From Gammaproteobacteria bacterium (GTDB lineage: Bacteria > Pseudomonadota > Gammaproteobacteria > Arenicellales > JAANXG01): a stretch of 61,570 bases of DNA. Positions 35,563 to 45,600 of the stretch are shown piece after piece. The DNA lies in the NCBI GenBank assembly GCA_024639325.1, contig JAHEIO010000015.1, positions 1 through 61,570 of the forward strand. Reading direction: 5' to 3'. The stretch's first letter is position 1, and every line of letters starts with the position of its first letter. The notes under the pieces were generated by a model that made no database searches, was not told where the DNA came from, and saw only the letters and a list, made by a program, of their open reading frames with translations. A program made the position numbers and the translations under genes.

Positions 35563-36324
35563 TTAGGCTGCCTGGTCGATCTGAGTGAGCAGCCTTTGCA
35601 GGTCGCTGTCAATGGCCTCCAGCGCAATGCCGATGCCCCCCTCGGACTGGTGCGTCACCGTGCCGTGGAAACGCAGCCAGCGGATTTGGCCGGAGATCCG
35701 GATACTGAGGATGAGCTCTATTTTGTCTTCTTCCTTGAGCTTTCTATTGGTGGTATCGATATACATGCCGTTGCCGCTGATGTTTCTGGCTATGCCGCGC
35801 TTCCAGCCCGTCTGGTCGCTGTAGTAACGCACGGTGACCTCGCTGGATTCGCGGTCGTCTCTCCTTCTCGAGGGGGAATCATCTATCCACGCGTTCGCAC
35901 CTGCTGGGACGCCGGATGCGGGCGGATCAAAGGTGAACTTGAAATACAGCGGCCAGATGGTAAACACGGTGCCTTCCTCGAGACGGGCCCTACCCACCGG
36001 TTTTCCGCCGACGTAAACATGGTTGCTGGATTTGTTGTCTTCGATATAGTAGTGGCCGAGGCTGGTTCTAACTATCCTGGCGTGAAAGCGCGATATCAAT
36101 CGATTCTGCAGGGCCAGGTCGTTGCTTTCGTGTCGGCCTAGACTGGTGGTCTCCCCGGTAATTTTATAGTTCTGTTCAAGGCCTCCGCTGTCCCACTGAA
36201 GATAAGCACAACCGGCGCGTGCGTGTCTACGCCCGCGCCAGAAACGGGCACCCAGATTGACGAGCGCAATCACTAGCGCCGTCACGGCACCGCCCACTAC
36301 AGCATATAACAGGACACTAGTCAC
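35563..36324 (-). CDS. Membrane-anchored FHA-PilZ protein
   Basis: A 253-residue fusion. One N-terminal membrane helix (about 5-25), then an FHA domain (about 50-130, with TTSLGRHESNDLAL, LISRFHARIV and SSNHVYVGGKPV). A PilZ domain follows (about 145-245), with an arginine-rich start RDDRES, the NISGNGMYIDT motif and a strand pattern ending GGIGIAL. FHA binds phosphothreonine and PilZ binds c-di-GMP, so the protein could join Ser/Thr phosphorylation and c-di-GMP signals at the membrane. The GTG start at 36324 is uncertain. No Ser/Thr kinase gene is in the window. Confidence 0.88.
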   Translation of the reverse strand: MTSVLLYAVVGGAVTALVIALVNLGARFWRGRRHARAGCAYLQWDSGGLEQNYKITGETTSLGRHESNDLALQNRLISRFHARIVRTSLGHYYIEDNKSSNHVYVGGKPVGRARLEEGTVFTIWPLYFKFTFDPPASGVPAGANAWIDDSPSRRRDDRESSEVTVRYYSDQTGWKRGIARNISGNGMYIDTTNRKLKEEDKIELILSIRISGQIRWLRFHGTVTHQSEGGIGIALEAIDSDLQRLLTQIDQAA

Positions 36325-36643
36325 CCTTGCGTTCTTATTCCGCAGCCGCCATACCTGCCATAACCGTGACAGCGATTATTGCAGCTAAATTTCTAACAAA
36401 TCGGGCGCCGTACGATGGTTTGAATGTTAATAAGTGTAATAGTAGCCTAAAATCCGGATGATCGACTTGTATAGGGCTCATCAGGGTACGAAAATGGCGC
36501 GTACGAGGGCCGGCGGAGACCGCGATCTGATGCAAAATCTACCCCTGGTGAGTAGTTGCTCGGCGAGATGGGCTGTCGAACCGCGGAGATTTGGGATAAA
36601 ACGGTTGCGTTCAAGGTTAGGTCGGGAGCAGGAGGATAGTTGA
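36325..36643. other. Divergent intergenic region, no gene
   Basis: 319 bases between the FHA-PilZ gene and the response-regulator gene. It is AT-rich near 36385-36450 and should hold both promoters. I see no convincing -35/-10 pair or operator. Frames in it are short and arginine-rich and look non-coding. A GGAGG at 36631-36635 serves the downstream GTG. Confidence 0.6.
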
Positions 36644-37342
36644 GTGCGCATAGCATTGCTGGAAGACGACGTCGATCAGGCGGAACTCATGCAGTTGTGG
36701 CTGGAGGAAGCCGGCCACGCATGTTCGCATTTCAATACGAGTCAATCGTTTCTCAAGGATCAACGACGCGACACTTACGACCTGCTGATTCTCGATTGGG
36801 AACTACCGGACATTGATGGGCTGGAGGTATTGAAGCGGGTACGTCGCACCCAAGATTGGCCAATCCCTATTTTGTTCGCCACCCAGCGGGGACAGGAACA
36901 GCACATCGTCGAAGCGCTCGAGTCGGGGGCCGATGACTACATGGCCAAGCCGATCCACCGGCAGGAGATGCTCGCCCGTGTCAACGCGGTGACCCGTCGC
37001 GCCAGAGAAGACTATGGCGACGGTGGGGAAGTGCTCGGTTTCGAGCCCTATGAAATCGATTTGCAAAACCGCGTGGTAAAGATGAACGGGAACGAAATCA
37101 AGCTCAGCAATAAAGAGTACGAGTTGCTTGTGTTCCTGTTCAGGAACATCGATCATGTGGTATCCCGTAATCATTTGCTCGAAAGCGTATGGGGTACCAG
37201 TCCCGAAGTGAATACGCGCACGATCGATACCCACATGAGTCGAATAAGGAATAAATTGTCTCTCAATCCGGAGAACGGATGGCGCCTGACCTCCATCTAT
37301 CAACACGGATACCGGCTGGAGAGATTGGTAAACAACGCATGA
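36644..37342 (+). CDS. OmpR/PhoB-family response regulator
   Basis: A 232-residue two-component transcription regulator. The receiver domain (1-115) has acidic residues E7, D8, D9, phosphoacceptor D51 in LLILDWELPD and lysine in MAKPIH near 101. The winged-helix DNA-binding domain (about 130-228) has NKEYELLVFLFRNIDHVVSR and TIDTHMSRIRNKL. GTG start with GGAGG 8 bases upstream. Its stop overlaps the next ATG (ATGA). The CHASE2 kinase two genes downstream is the likely cognate sensor. Confidence 0.94.
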   Translation: MRIALLEDDVDQAELMQLWLEEAGHACSHFNTSQSFLKDQRRDTYDLLILDWELPDIDGLEVLKRVRRTQDWPIPILFATQRGQEQHIVEALESGADDYMAKPIHRQEMLARVNAVTRRAREDYGDGGEVLGFEPYEIDLQNRVVKMNGNEIKLSNKEYELLVFLFRNIDHVVSRNHLLESVWGTSPEVNTRTIDTHMSRIRNKLSLNPENGWRLTSIYQHGYRLERLVNNA

Positions 37343-38997
37343 ACGGGTGGCGCGCCAAAATTCGAATTTCTTTGTTGATGCTGCTCTCAACCGCCGGGCT
37401 GTTCGCACCCGCGTGTTTCGGTCAGGACTGGATTTATTCCACCCGGCCAGGGGATACCATCTGGGACTTGACCGAAAAATACGCCAAGTCTCTTGGCTAC
37501 GTGGAGGCCCTGCGCAAATACAACAACGTCGAAGCACCAACGCGGCTGAAACCTGGGACCCAATTGCGCTTTCCGGTGCGCTGGTTGAAGGTTCAACCTG
37601 CCTTCGCCACCGTCGCCGAAGTTGCCGGAGCGGCCTGGCTGATAAAGAGCGGCGCTTCACAGGCGGTACCACTGGTTGTTGGGGCACGCCTGGAAATCGG
37701 CGACGCGGTGGAGACGGAGGAGCGTGGCAACGTCGTGGTGGAGTTCGCCGACAAGTCGAGCCTGGTAGTTCGCGGCGATACCCGTATTGAGATGGACCGG
37801 CTCAGCACTTATGGCGACACCGGCATGGTCGATACCGGTATCAGGCTCCAGCGCGGCCGCGCGAATGTCCGCGCCACGCCTTCGAAAGGACCGGGCACCC
37901 GCTTTCGTATTCACACCCCCGCTGCGGTGTCGACGGTGCGGGGCACCCGTTTTCGCGCCGCCGTGGATGCGGATGGTTCGACCGCCCGCACTGAGGTTAC
38001 GGAAGGCGTCGTCAACGTCATCAAGGATCAACGAACCCGGCGGGTTCCCGAAAATTTTGGTGTTGTCGCAAAAGCCGGAGAACCCCTCGAATCGCCGGTG
38101 AAACTGCTGCCTGGAGCCGATCTGTCCGCTCTGCCTGCGTTGATCGAGCGCGTACCGGTCAAACTCGACTGGAACGACATCGAAGGCGCGGAAACGTACC
38201 GGCTGCAGGTGGCGGAGTCGGACGACTTCGACGCGCTGCTGGTCGACCGTACCGTCACCGGATCGGCCGCCGCATTCGATATGAAGACCGACGGCGAATA
38301 CATTCTGCGATTGCGCGGTATCGACGCCGACAAGCTCGAGGGCATCGACGCCTACCACCGCTTCGCGCTGAACGCGTATCCGGCGCCGCCCATTACGATC
38401 AAGCCCCGTCCGGGCGAGATCGTGCGGGTTGCCCAGCCCGAGTTCCAATGGACCGAACCGCAGAACGTTCGATCCTATCTTTTCCAGCTGGCGCGCGATG
38501 CCGAATTCTCCAGCCCGGTCGTCGATACGGAAATCGCCCGGGGCGCCACCTACACCCCCGGGGAACCCTTGGACGAGGGGCAGTACTTCTGGCGGCTGGC
38601 CACCCAGGACAAAAATGGCGAGGTCGGACCATTTGGAGATGTCGTGACGTTTACCTACGCGGAACCGCAGCCGGCGCCCGACCTTTCGGAAACACCCCCT
38701 TCGATATCCAAGGAAGAGCTCTCGATTCGCTGGTCGGAGGGGCTGAAAGGCAGCACCTATCGCGTTCAGCTGGCACGTGGCAGGGGATTCAAAAAGATCA
38801 TCGTCGATGAAATAGTAGGTGAACCGACATTTTCCCTGCCGAAACCGAAGAGCGGACGCTACAGCGTAAGAATAGCCACCATCGAGCCAAACGGGTTCGA
38901 GGGCGCCTTCAGCGAACCCCAGACGATAAAGATACCTCACGAGGGCAAATGGTGGATGCCTCTCGCTGCCTTTGTACTAGCCGTCCTGATACTGTAA
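37339..38997 (+). CDS. Secreted LysM-FecR domain protein
   Basis: A 552-residue periplasmic protein. It has a signal peptide (about 1-28, cut near ACFG-QDW), a LysM-like domain (about 30-82: WIYSTRPGDTIWDLTEKYA through GTQLRFPV) and a FecR domain (about 115-230, with VVVEFADKSSLVVRGDTRI and TPAAVSTVRGTRFRAAVD). Several beta-rich fibronectin-like units follow, each with an FxWxe/LDWN-type start and a Y-x-L-Q/RVQ motif. A C-terminal hydrophobic segment (about 538-552) could anchor it in a membrane. LysM suggests peptidoglycan binding. FecR proteins often accompany CHASE2 proteins and may supply the ligand. Confidence 0.88.
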   Translation: MNGWRAKIRISLLMLLSTAGLFAPACFGQDWIYSTRPGDTIWDLTEKYAKSLGYVEALRKYNNVEAPTRLKPGTQLRFPVRWLKVQPAFATVAEVAGAAWLIKSGASQAVPLVVGARLEIGDAVETEERGNVVVEFADKSSLVVRGDTRIEMDRLSTYGDTGMVDTGIRLQRGRANVRATPSKGPGTRFRIHTPAAVSTVRGTRFRAAVDADGSTARTEVTEGVVNVIKDQRTRRVPENFGVVAKAGEPLESPVKLLPGADLSALPALIERVPVKLDWNDIEGAETYRLQVAESDDFDALLVDRTVTGSAAAFDMKTDGEYILRLRGIDADKLEGIDAYHRFALNAYPAPPITIKPRPGEIVRVAQPEFQWTEPQNVRSYLFQLARDAEFSSPVVDTEIARGATYTPGEPLDEGQYFWRLATQDKNGEVGPFGDVVTFTYAEPQPAPDLSETPPSISKEELSIRWSEGLKGSTYRVQLARGRGFKKIIVDEIVGEPTFSLPKPKSGRYSVRIATIEPNGFEGAFSEPQTIKIPHEGKWWMPLAAFVLAVLIL

Positions 38998-39012
38998 TCG
39001 GACCCTGAGTGG

Positions 39013-41637
39013 TTGCGGATTCCTGAACGCTTTCTGCTGTCCGCGATACTCATCGCGCTGGTCACGGTATTGGTGCTGACGGGCTGGACTTGGAAAGTTG
39101 ATCAACTTTTTTACGACTGGAAGATTCAAAACACGACGCGGACACCGTCTCAGGAAATTCTGATCGTTGCCGTAGATGAGCAAAGCCTGCAGGAGCTGGG
39201 GCGCTGGCCCTGGTCCCGTTCCGTGCACGCGCAACTAATCGAGAAGCTCAACGCGGCGGGCGCCCGCGCCGTCGGACTGGATATACTGTTTTCTGAAGCC
39301 GCGGACGGTGATCCGGAAGGGGACAGCGATCTGATCGATGCCGTGGCGGAAAACGCCCGCGTCGTGCTGCCGGTTGCAAATACGGAACGCCGACTGGGCG
39401 GGCAGCTCGTCGAAATCCTCCCGTTCAGCGAGTTATCCGACGCGGCCGCCGCCATCGGGCACGTGGATCGCCAGCTGGACCCGGACGCAATCGTGCGCAG
39501 TACCTACCTGAAAGCTGGGCTGCAGTCCCCGCGCTGGCCAAGTTTCGCGCTGGCCATGTTGGCCGTGGCTTATCCGGAGAGAAGTCCGCATCTGGCGGGA
39601 TTGCGCGTACCGCCGTCAGGTGGTGAATCGTCGATGGTGTGGGTCAGGGACTACCAGATCTGGATCCCGTTCGCGGGTCCGCCGGGGACCATACCGCGAG
39701 TGTCGTATGTGGACGTAGTAAAAAATCGGCTGCGCCCGGATAGTTTTTCCGGCGCCTTGGTGGTCGTCGGCGCCACCGCGGTGGGGCTGGGTGATTTGTT
39801 GCCGACGCCGGTATCCGGTCACGGACAGCCCATGCCCGGCGTGGAGATCGTGGCCAACGAGCTGGACGTCCTGTTGCAGGGGCTCGAGATTCAGCCGCTG
39901 ACGACTGCCTGGTGGTGGTGCGCCGCGGTTTTTTTCGTGCTGATCCCTGTACTGCTGTATCCCAGATTTCCCCGATGGTCCCTGTTGGTGTGGGGCGGGT
40001 TCATTGTTTTCAACATTGCGTTCAGCATGCTGCTGCTGCACACCACCCGGCTGTGGTATGCGCCGGCCAGTGCCCTGGTGGTACAGCTCATCAGTTATCC
40101 GCTGTGGAGCTGGCGGCGCCTGGTGCAGACGGTGATCTATCTCAATCGCGCGCTGCAGGTTCTGCACGGCGAACGAATCGTACCGGAGTCGATATCCGGT
40201 CTGCCTCTTGCTGAATCGATGTCGTTTCTCGGCTGCATCGTACCGCTGCGTGGCGCGGTGGTTCTGGATGCTTCCCATCGTGTCCTCGATCGGTGGGAGG
40301 ATGCGCCGGCGCGCCCCGACATCGCGTCGGCAGCGGCTGACGTATGGCACGTCGACGGGTCCGACGCCTGGATGCGTATCCACGGCAGCCCGCATGATTT
40401 CTATTTCGGCGTTCGATGCGCGGATGAGGCCGGGCTGGGTAAGAAATACTTGGATCTGTTGACGCCGATAGCATTGAACCTGCGGGCGCCCACGGCTGAC
40501 CCGCCTCGCAACGTCGCGGAGTACATTCAACGACGTATCGAGCAGGTTCAGGCTTCCACCGAAAAGATACAGTTCATGCGCCGCTTCGTTTCCGATACGT
40601 TGGCGGAAATGGCGCAGGGTGTCGTCGTGACCGATGGATTGGGTCACGTCATGTTGGCCAATACCCGGGCCGAAAAATATTTAGGCATCGACAGCGCCGA
40701 ACGGCTGGCGAGACGCGGAATCACGGAGTATTTGTTCAAACTGGAGATCTTCGGCAATGAGACCTGGCCCGAAATTCTTCGCGCGGTGATGGTCGACAGC
40801 GATCCCGCCGAACTCTCGGTGCGTGCGCCAAATGGATTGCATCTGCTGGTGCAGCTGTCGTCATTCGTTTACAACTCCGAGAAGAGTCGCGGACTGTTGT
40901 TGAGTCTTGCAGACATTTCGGCGTTGAGGGAGAGCGAGCGCCAACGCCGAGAATTGACGGCGTTCATATCACACGATCTCCGTTCGCCGTTGAGTTCGAT
41001 CCTGGCGATCACCGGTATCGCCAGGGCGGATCCACAACGCATCGGCGTGGACATGCTGGAGCGGATCGAGAACCATGCCCTCAGGACCCTGTCGCTGGTG
41101 GATGATTTTCTAGAGTTCAACCGTGCCCAGACCGCCGAATGGAAGCAGTTTCAAAACGTCAATTTGTCCGCGGTGGCACATCAGGCCGTTGATTCCGTAT
41201 CCGACCAGGCCGTCGCCAGTAACATGAGACTGATTCGCAAACTCCCCGACGAGGCCAACGTCACCGGCGATCCAGCGCTACTTGAGCGTGCCGTTATCAA
41301 CCTGCTCGATAACGCCGTCAAGTACAGTCCGTCGCAGGCGGAAATAACCGTCGCCATCGAGGAGACCGCGCGGGAGGTCCGGTGCATCGTCGAGGACACC
41401 GGATACGGCATACCCCGCGAGGACGTGGACCGGATCTTCGACCAGTATCAGCGAGCCGGCGGCGATCAGCACGGGAACAAGCCCGGGGTAGGGCTGGGAC
41501 TGTCGTTCGTTCGCGTCTGCATGGAACGCCACCGTGGCCGCGTGGACGTCAACAGCGAAACCGATAAGGGTTCCAGATTCACCCTGGTTTTCCCGCGCGA
41601 ACCGGCATCGCGCCCCGACGCCATAACGATCACGTAG
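39013..41637 (+). CDS. CHASE2-domain sensor histidine kinase
   Basis: An 874-residue inner-membrane sensor. An N-terminal helix (about 8-25), then a periplasmic CHASE2 domain (about 30-290, VDQLFYDWKIQN and GRWPWSRSVHAQLIEKL), then three closely spaced membrane helices (about 297-370) as in other CHASE2 proteins. A PAS-like domain (about 530-640) precedes the HisKA domain with phospho-accepting H654 (ISHDLRSPLSS) and the HATPase_c domain (N-box NLLDNAVKYSP, G-boxes DTGYGIP and GVGLGLS). TTG start at 39013. The stop TAG is the GTAG of an intergenic repeat. Operon with the response regulator and FecR genes. Confidence 0.93.
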   Translation: MRIPERFLLSAILIALVTVLVLTGWTWKVDQLFYDWKIQNTTRTPSQEILIVAVDEQSLQELGRWPWSRSVHAQLIEKLNAAGARAVGLDILFSEAADGDPEGDSDLIDAVAENARVVLPVANTERRLGGQLVEILPFSELSDAAAAIGHVDRQLDPDAIVRSTYLKAGLQSPRWPSFALAMLAVAYPERSPHLAGLRVPPSGGESSMVWVRDYQIWIPFAGPPGTIPRVSYVDVVKNRLRPDSFSGALVVVGATAVGLGDLLPTPVSGHGQPMPGVEIVANELDVLLQGLEIQPLTTAWWWCAAVFFVLIPVLLYPRFPRWSLLVWGGFIVFNIAFSMLLLHTTRLWYAPASALVVQLISYPLWSWRRLVQTVIYLNRALQVLHGERIVPESISGLPLAESMSFLGCIVPLRGAVVLDASHRVLDRWEDAPARPDIASAAADVWHVDGSDAWMRIHGSPHDFYFGVRCADEAGLGKKYLDLLTPIALNLRAPTADPPRNVAEYIQRRIEQVQASTEKIQFMRRFVSDTLAEMAQGVVVTDGLGHVMLANTRAEKYLGIDSAERLARRGITEYLFKLEIFGNETWPEILRAVMVDSDPAELSVRAPNGLHLLVQLSSFVYNSEKSRGLLLSLADISALRESERQRRELTAFISHDLRSPLSSILAITGIARADPQRIGVDMLERIENHALRTLSLVDDFLEFNRAQTAEWKQFQNVNLSAVAHQAVDSVSDQAVASNMRLIRKLPDEANVTGDPALLERAVINLLDNAVKYSPSQAEITVAIEETAREVRCIVEDTGYGIPREDVDRIFDQYQRAGGDQHGNKPGVGLGLSFVRVCMERHRGRVDVNSETDKGSRFTLVFPREPASRPDAITIT

Positions 41638-41813
41638 GAGCGGCGCCACGCCGCGATCAGTCGGCCCGGGGCGTGCCTCCTACAAGCCGACCGCGCTTCA
41701 CCCGACCCCTGTAGGAGCGGCGCCCCGCCGCGATCAATCGGCCCGGGGCGTGCCTCCTACAATGATTGTCCGATAGCGGCAATGTTTTGTAGGAGCGGCG
41801 CCCCGCCGCGATC
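41634..41813. repeat. GTAGGAGCGGCGCC hairpin repeats, three copies
   Basis: Two full 50-bp hairpins (41634-41683 and 41711-41760), each beginning GTAGGAGCGGCGCC and ending GCGTGCCTCCTAC, and a half copy (41789-41813). GTAGGAG pairs with CTCCTAC across each unit. The first supplies the TAG stop codon of the histidine kinase. Same family as 1157-1226. As transcribed hairpins they could stabilise or end the upstream mRNA. Confidence 0.85.
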
Positions 41814-41917
41814 TACGATCTCAAATTCTTTCCGATCAAGCAATTGACGCGATTTGTCTTCCCCCCCCTGCTCGAGGTCGGCTATTCTCAAACCTGGCTA
41901 AACAAATGATTACAGAG

Positions 41918-42230
41918 CTAGCCCGCATTTCTCACCAGGATCCCGAGCGATTGCGCAGGACAGGTGCCGATGAACGCCGGGCTGAAAAAATCGCCGGGAG
42001 CGATTTTTCGCGGTAGCCCCGAAGGGGTGAGGCGCTTAGGATGCGTCGAGCCAGTGAGATGCATAGCCGGTGCTATGGATCGAATGAAGCCCAAGTACAC
42101 CGGGGCCCGGACCAGCCAGCGCCCGGATAGGCGTTTCCAAGACACGCTGTTTCTTGGACAAATCCATAGACCTCAATGTTTGCGATTCTTAACGAGATTC
42201 TATAGCCGCCTGGTGAGAAATGCGGGCTAG
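41918..42230 (+). repeat. MITE family A, complete 313-bp copy
   Basis: Bounded by CTAGCCCGCATTTCTCACCA at 41918 and TGGTGAGAAATGCGGGCTAG ending at 42230. The perfect terminal inverted repeats extend two bases further inside (22 bp). The inside contains a strong hairpin (GCCCCGAAGGGGT and GAAAAAATCGCC...GCGATTTTTC arms). It has an open frame of 88 codons, but the equivalent frame in the copy at 8459 differs mainly by amino-acid changes, so it is not likely to be a gene. The element has no transposase and would depend on one elsewhere in the genome. Confidence 0.9.
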
Positions 42231-42600
42231 GGGCGCGTATCGATTCGAGTCCGCGTGAACACGTCGGAAGTCCTTCTAAATCGGATTGTATTACCTCGAA
42301 TTACGACTATTCTTAAGGTCGTGATCATAAGTTGTTGTCGTTAAACAACAAGTGCCGCCACCGATGCTTTCCAATTTTGGATCCGGCACCCATGAGCGCG
42401 TCGGGTGATATGCGGTGAATCAGCAACCACAAACGACTTGACCAAGAGTGTGGAATGTTGATAACCGCCGGGGGTTACCTACATTGAAGTATTAGGTCTG
42501 CCGGAACCAATGAGCGTTTCGAAAGCGGCCGATTGGGGTGTCGTGAGGACGCCCCGATCTTACCGCAACAAGTGTGCTGTCGCATCTGATTGAATGATCA
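42231..42600 (+). promoter_or_regulatory. Upstream region of the giant gene
   Basis: This region has no gene. A possible promoter is TTGTAT (42286-42291)-N16-TATTCT (42308-42313). An inverted repeat TTGTTG (42332-42337)/CAACAA (42346-42351) lies 20 bases after the putative -10 and could be an operator or mRNA hairpin. The remaining roughly 250 bases would be a long 5' leader. No known riboswitch is recognised with confidence. Confidence 0.3.
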
Positions 42601-45600
42601 ATGAATATCTCTGGACTCTTGTTTGCAGAGAGGCGTAGCTTGCGGATTTCCTCCGGTGAAGGGGTCCGGCACTTGCGTCGCAAACCGCGCTATTTACTTA
42701 CGGCAGGTTTGGCGCTGCTGGGTCTGGCAAGCGTGGGCAGCGTGGCCCATGCCCACAACCTCGACGCCAGCGCGGTCTACGTCTTCTTCGACCCGGATAC
42801 CCAGGCGATGCTGGATGCGCGTATCGCGGATCCGGGCTGGGCGCCGCCGCGAACGCTGCTTCAGGCCGGCGACGAGTTGGGTCTGATCATCAAGGCCGTA
42901 CCGGACGACGGCACGGATACAGGCGTCGGCGGCTACACTACCTTTTACCCAACCAAGGGCATCCAGGTCCTCGATGCCGCCTTCCTGGCGGCGGGCGACG
43001 ACCCATCCGACGGCATCACCGGTTACGACAAGATCCCAGCCCACGGCCAGGCCGCCATGCCCTCCGTCGGAGCCGGCGGTGACTCCACCGTCGACGTATC
43101 GGGCCTACTGCGTGGGCCGAACGTCCTCGGCGTCACAAGTAACATGGCGGATGCGGGCAATGCCAACCTGGGCACTCTGCCCGGTGTCTACGGCGATATA
43201 GGCATCTTCTTCTCAACCGCGCCTGAGACGGCCGTTGGCAGCTACCCGGGCTCCAAGGACCCGGTCACCGGCGACATCACCAATGCAATTACGAACAACA
43301 GCGGCGACACCGTCGGCAACCGCACTTTCTTTGGCACCCCGCTGAACGAGTGGGATGCCTGGCAGATGCAGGCCTTCGGTATTTCCGGCTCCGACAATCC
43401 GGAATACGAGGGCTCGCCGGTCATCGATTCCAACGGTCGCGGCTACGCCCCCTGGGGCTTGGCCAGCGCCGTCGCGGGCCCGCAAAGCGGCTACGCGTGG
43501 GAGTTCGACAAGGATAAGTACGATATCTGCGATCCGTTGCCTTATGCACCGACCACCGCCTGTGTCGATGCGGCAACCCAGGACATCGGCCCGTGGCAGC
43601 GCATCAAATACCCCGGCAGCACCATCGCCAGCGACCCGCCCGGCGCCAATCCGCCGGACCAGCCGTACGTCATCGGCCAGGGTACCGATCTCGGCGTCGA
43701 TCTCAGCGTGGCCGATCTGCCGGTGACCGTCTCGCTGAGCGACGGCGCCAGTCCCAAAGCCGTTCGCTGGGCCTACGGCCAGCTCACTTTAGAGAATCCG
43801 GAATATGCCTGGGTGAAGATCAGGGTCATCGATACGAGCGAGATCCTCGACGATACCGGCTGTCCGAAGTGGTGGGTCGACACCTTCGGCGGCGACGCCG
43901 GCGGCGACTCCGGCGGCAAGGACCATATCTGGCGCTACTACGATCCGAACAGCCGCCTGATGGATGGCTGTGCGGCGATTGGCAAGACCGCCGACCGCGA
44001 GGCAGTGCAAGTCGGTGACACGTTTCAGTACAGGATCAACTACTACAATGCCGGTGGCAACGACCTGCTGAACCTTACCGTCCGCGAGACCCTGCCCAGC
44101 GGCGTCAACTTCATCAGCGCCGTCCCCGCTCAGGACTCGGGCCCTAATCCCCTGATCTGGAACTTTCCCAACGTCCTTCGGGGAGAAAAGGTGGAGATCC
44201 TTGTTACGGTCGAGGCGTCGGGCAGCGGCATCCTGGACAACGAAATCTGTGTCGAGGGTGAGACCTTGGGCGGCGAGACCATTGACGGCTGCTCAAACGA
44301 AAAGACCCCATCCGGCAACATACCACTGCTGGTTCAGACCAAGTCCGTCAGCCCAACCAGCGTCGCCCCCGGCGGTACCGTTCAGTACACAATCAATATC
44401 GATAACATTGGCAGCGGCCCCAGCGGCAACCCGGTGACCATTACCGAACACCTGGCCGACGGATTCAGCTATCTAAACGCGGTACACGTCACCGTCAACG
44501 GTGCCAACCTGACGAGCAGCACCAGCATCGATTCCAGCGATTCTCAAAGCCCGGTGTTCACCGTGCCTTTGAGCATCGATGACGGCGACAGCCTGCAGAT
44601 CGTCTTCAATGCCCGGGTGCACGCAGCGACCGAGCCCGAAAGCTACTGCAACAGTTACACCACCAATCAGAATGGTATCAACCAAAGCACCGGTGCCCTG
44701 GCCTGCGTCAACGTCGGTGGTTCCAAGATCGGCGGCAACATTTTCCGCGACTGGGGCGGCGACGGCACACGGGATGATCCGGGCGACGAGGGCGCACCCG
44801 CCGTGCCGGTTGATCTGTATCAATGCGTCGGCGCCTGCGGCGGCGGTGACGATATCCTGCTGAAGAGCACGGTCACCGACGCCGACGGCAACTACCTGTT
44901 CGAGGGCCTGGCCCCGGACGAGACTACCGGAACAACCTACCGGATTGCGGTAGACGACGGCACCGGCTCTCCGGTTGACGGCTACAACCAGACCGCCAAT
45001 CCAGACGGCGCCAATTGTGGCGGCACCTGCGGCGTGGGCGACAACAGCTATGACGTATTCCTGAATGACAGTGACGAGAGCATCGACAACGACTTCGGCT
45101 ACCAGCCCGCCGGCAGCGGCGCCATCGGCGACACCATGTGGGATGACTCGGGTCAGGGCGGGGGAACAGCGGACGACGGTGTTCAGAATGGTACCGAGCC
45201 CGGTATCCAGAACGTCACGGTGCTGCTCTACGAGGACACCAACGGCAACGGCGCCATCGACCCGGATGATCAGCAGATCGCCTCGGATGTCACGGATGCC
45301 GGCGGCAACTACGGCTTCACCGGTCTGGCCGAGGGCCTGGACTACCTCGTCTTCGCCCCGCGCACCGACCAGGATCTGATCGATTACTACGGAAACCAGG
45401 TGCCGTCCAAGTCCTTCCGGATTTCCACCGGATTGAGCAATCCCGTCGCGGTACCGAATCTTAGTGGCACCTACGATGACGCAGACGTCGGCTTCTTCGG
45501 CGTTATCGCCAGCAACCTGGGCGGACGGGCTTACCAGGAGGAGGACGGTGTCGATGGTTACAACCCCGCCGCGGGCGACGTGCCCCTGGCCGGCGTTACG

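Noticed and set aside
36335-36535. 66-codon minus-strand frame in the divergent region
   Set aside because: No RBS, no family-like text and it spans the expected promoters of both flanking genes.
41964-42230. 88-codon frame inside the complete MITE (and a 93-codon equivalent over 8459-8740)
   Set aside because: The two frames are similar but differ mainly by amino-acid-changing substitutions and run into the TIR, so there is no sign of selection on a protein.
42360-42500. Possible cyclic di-GMP riboswitch upstream of the giant gene (GGGGGTTACC near 42467)
   Set aside because: Only this short piece resembles the GEMM-I 3' part. The conserved GCAAACC and GGGACGCAAAGC cores are not seen.
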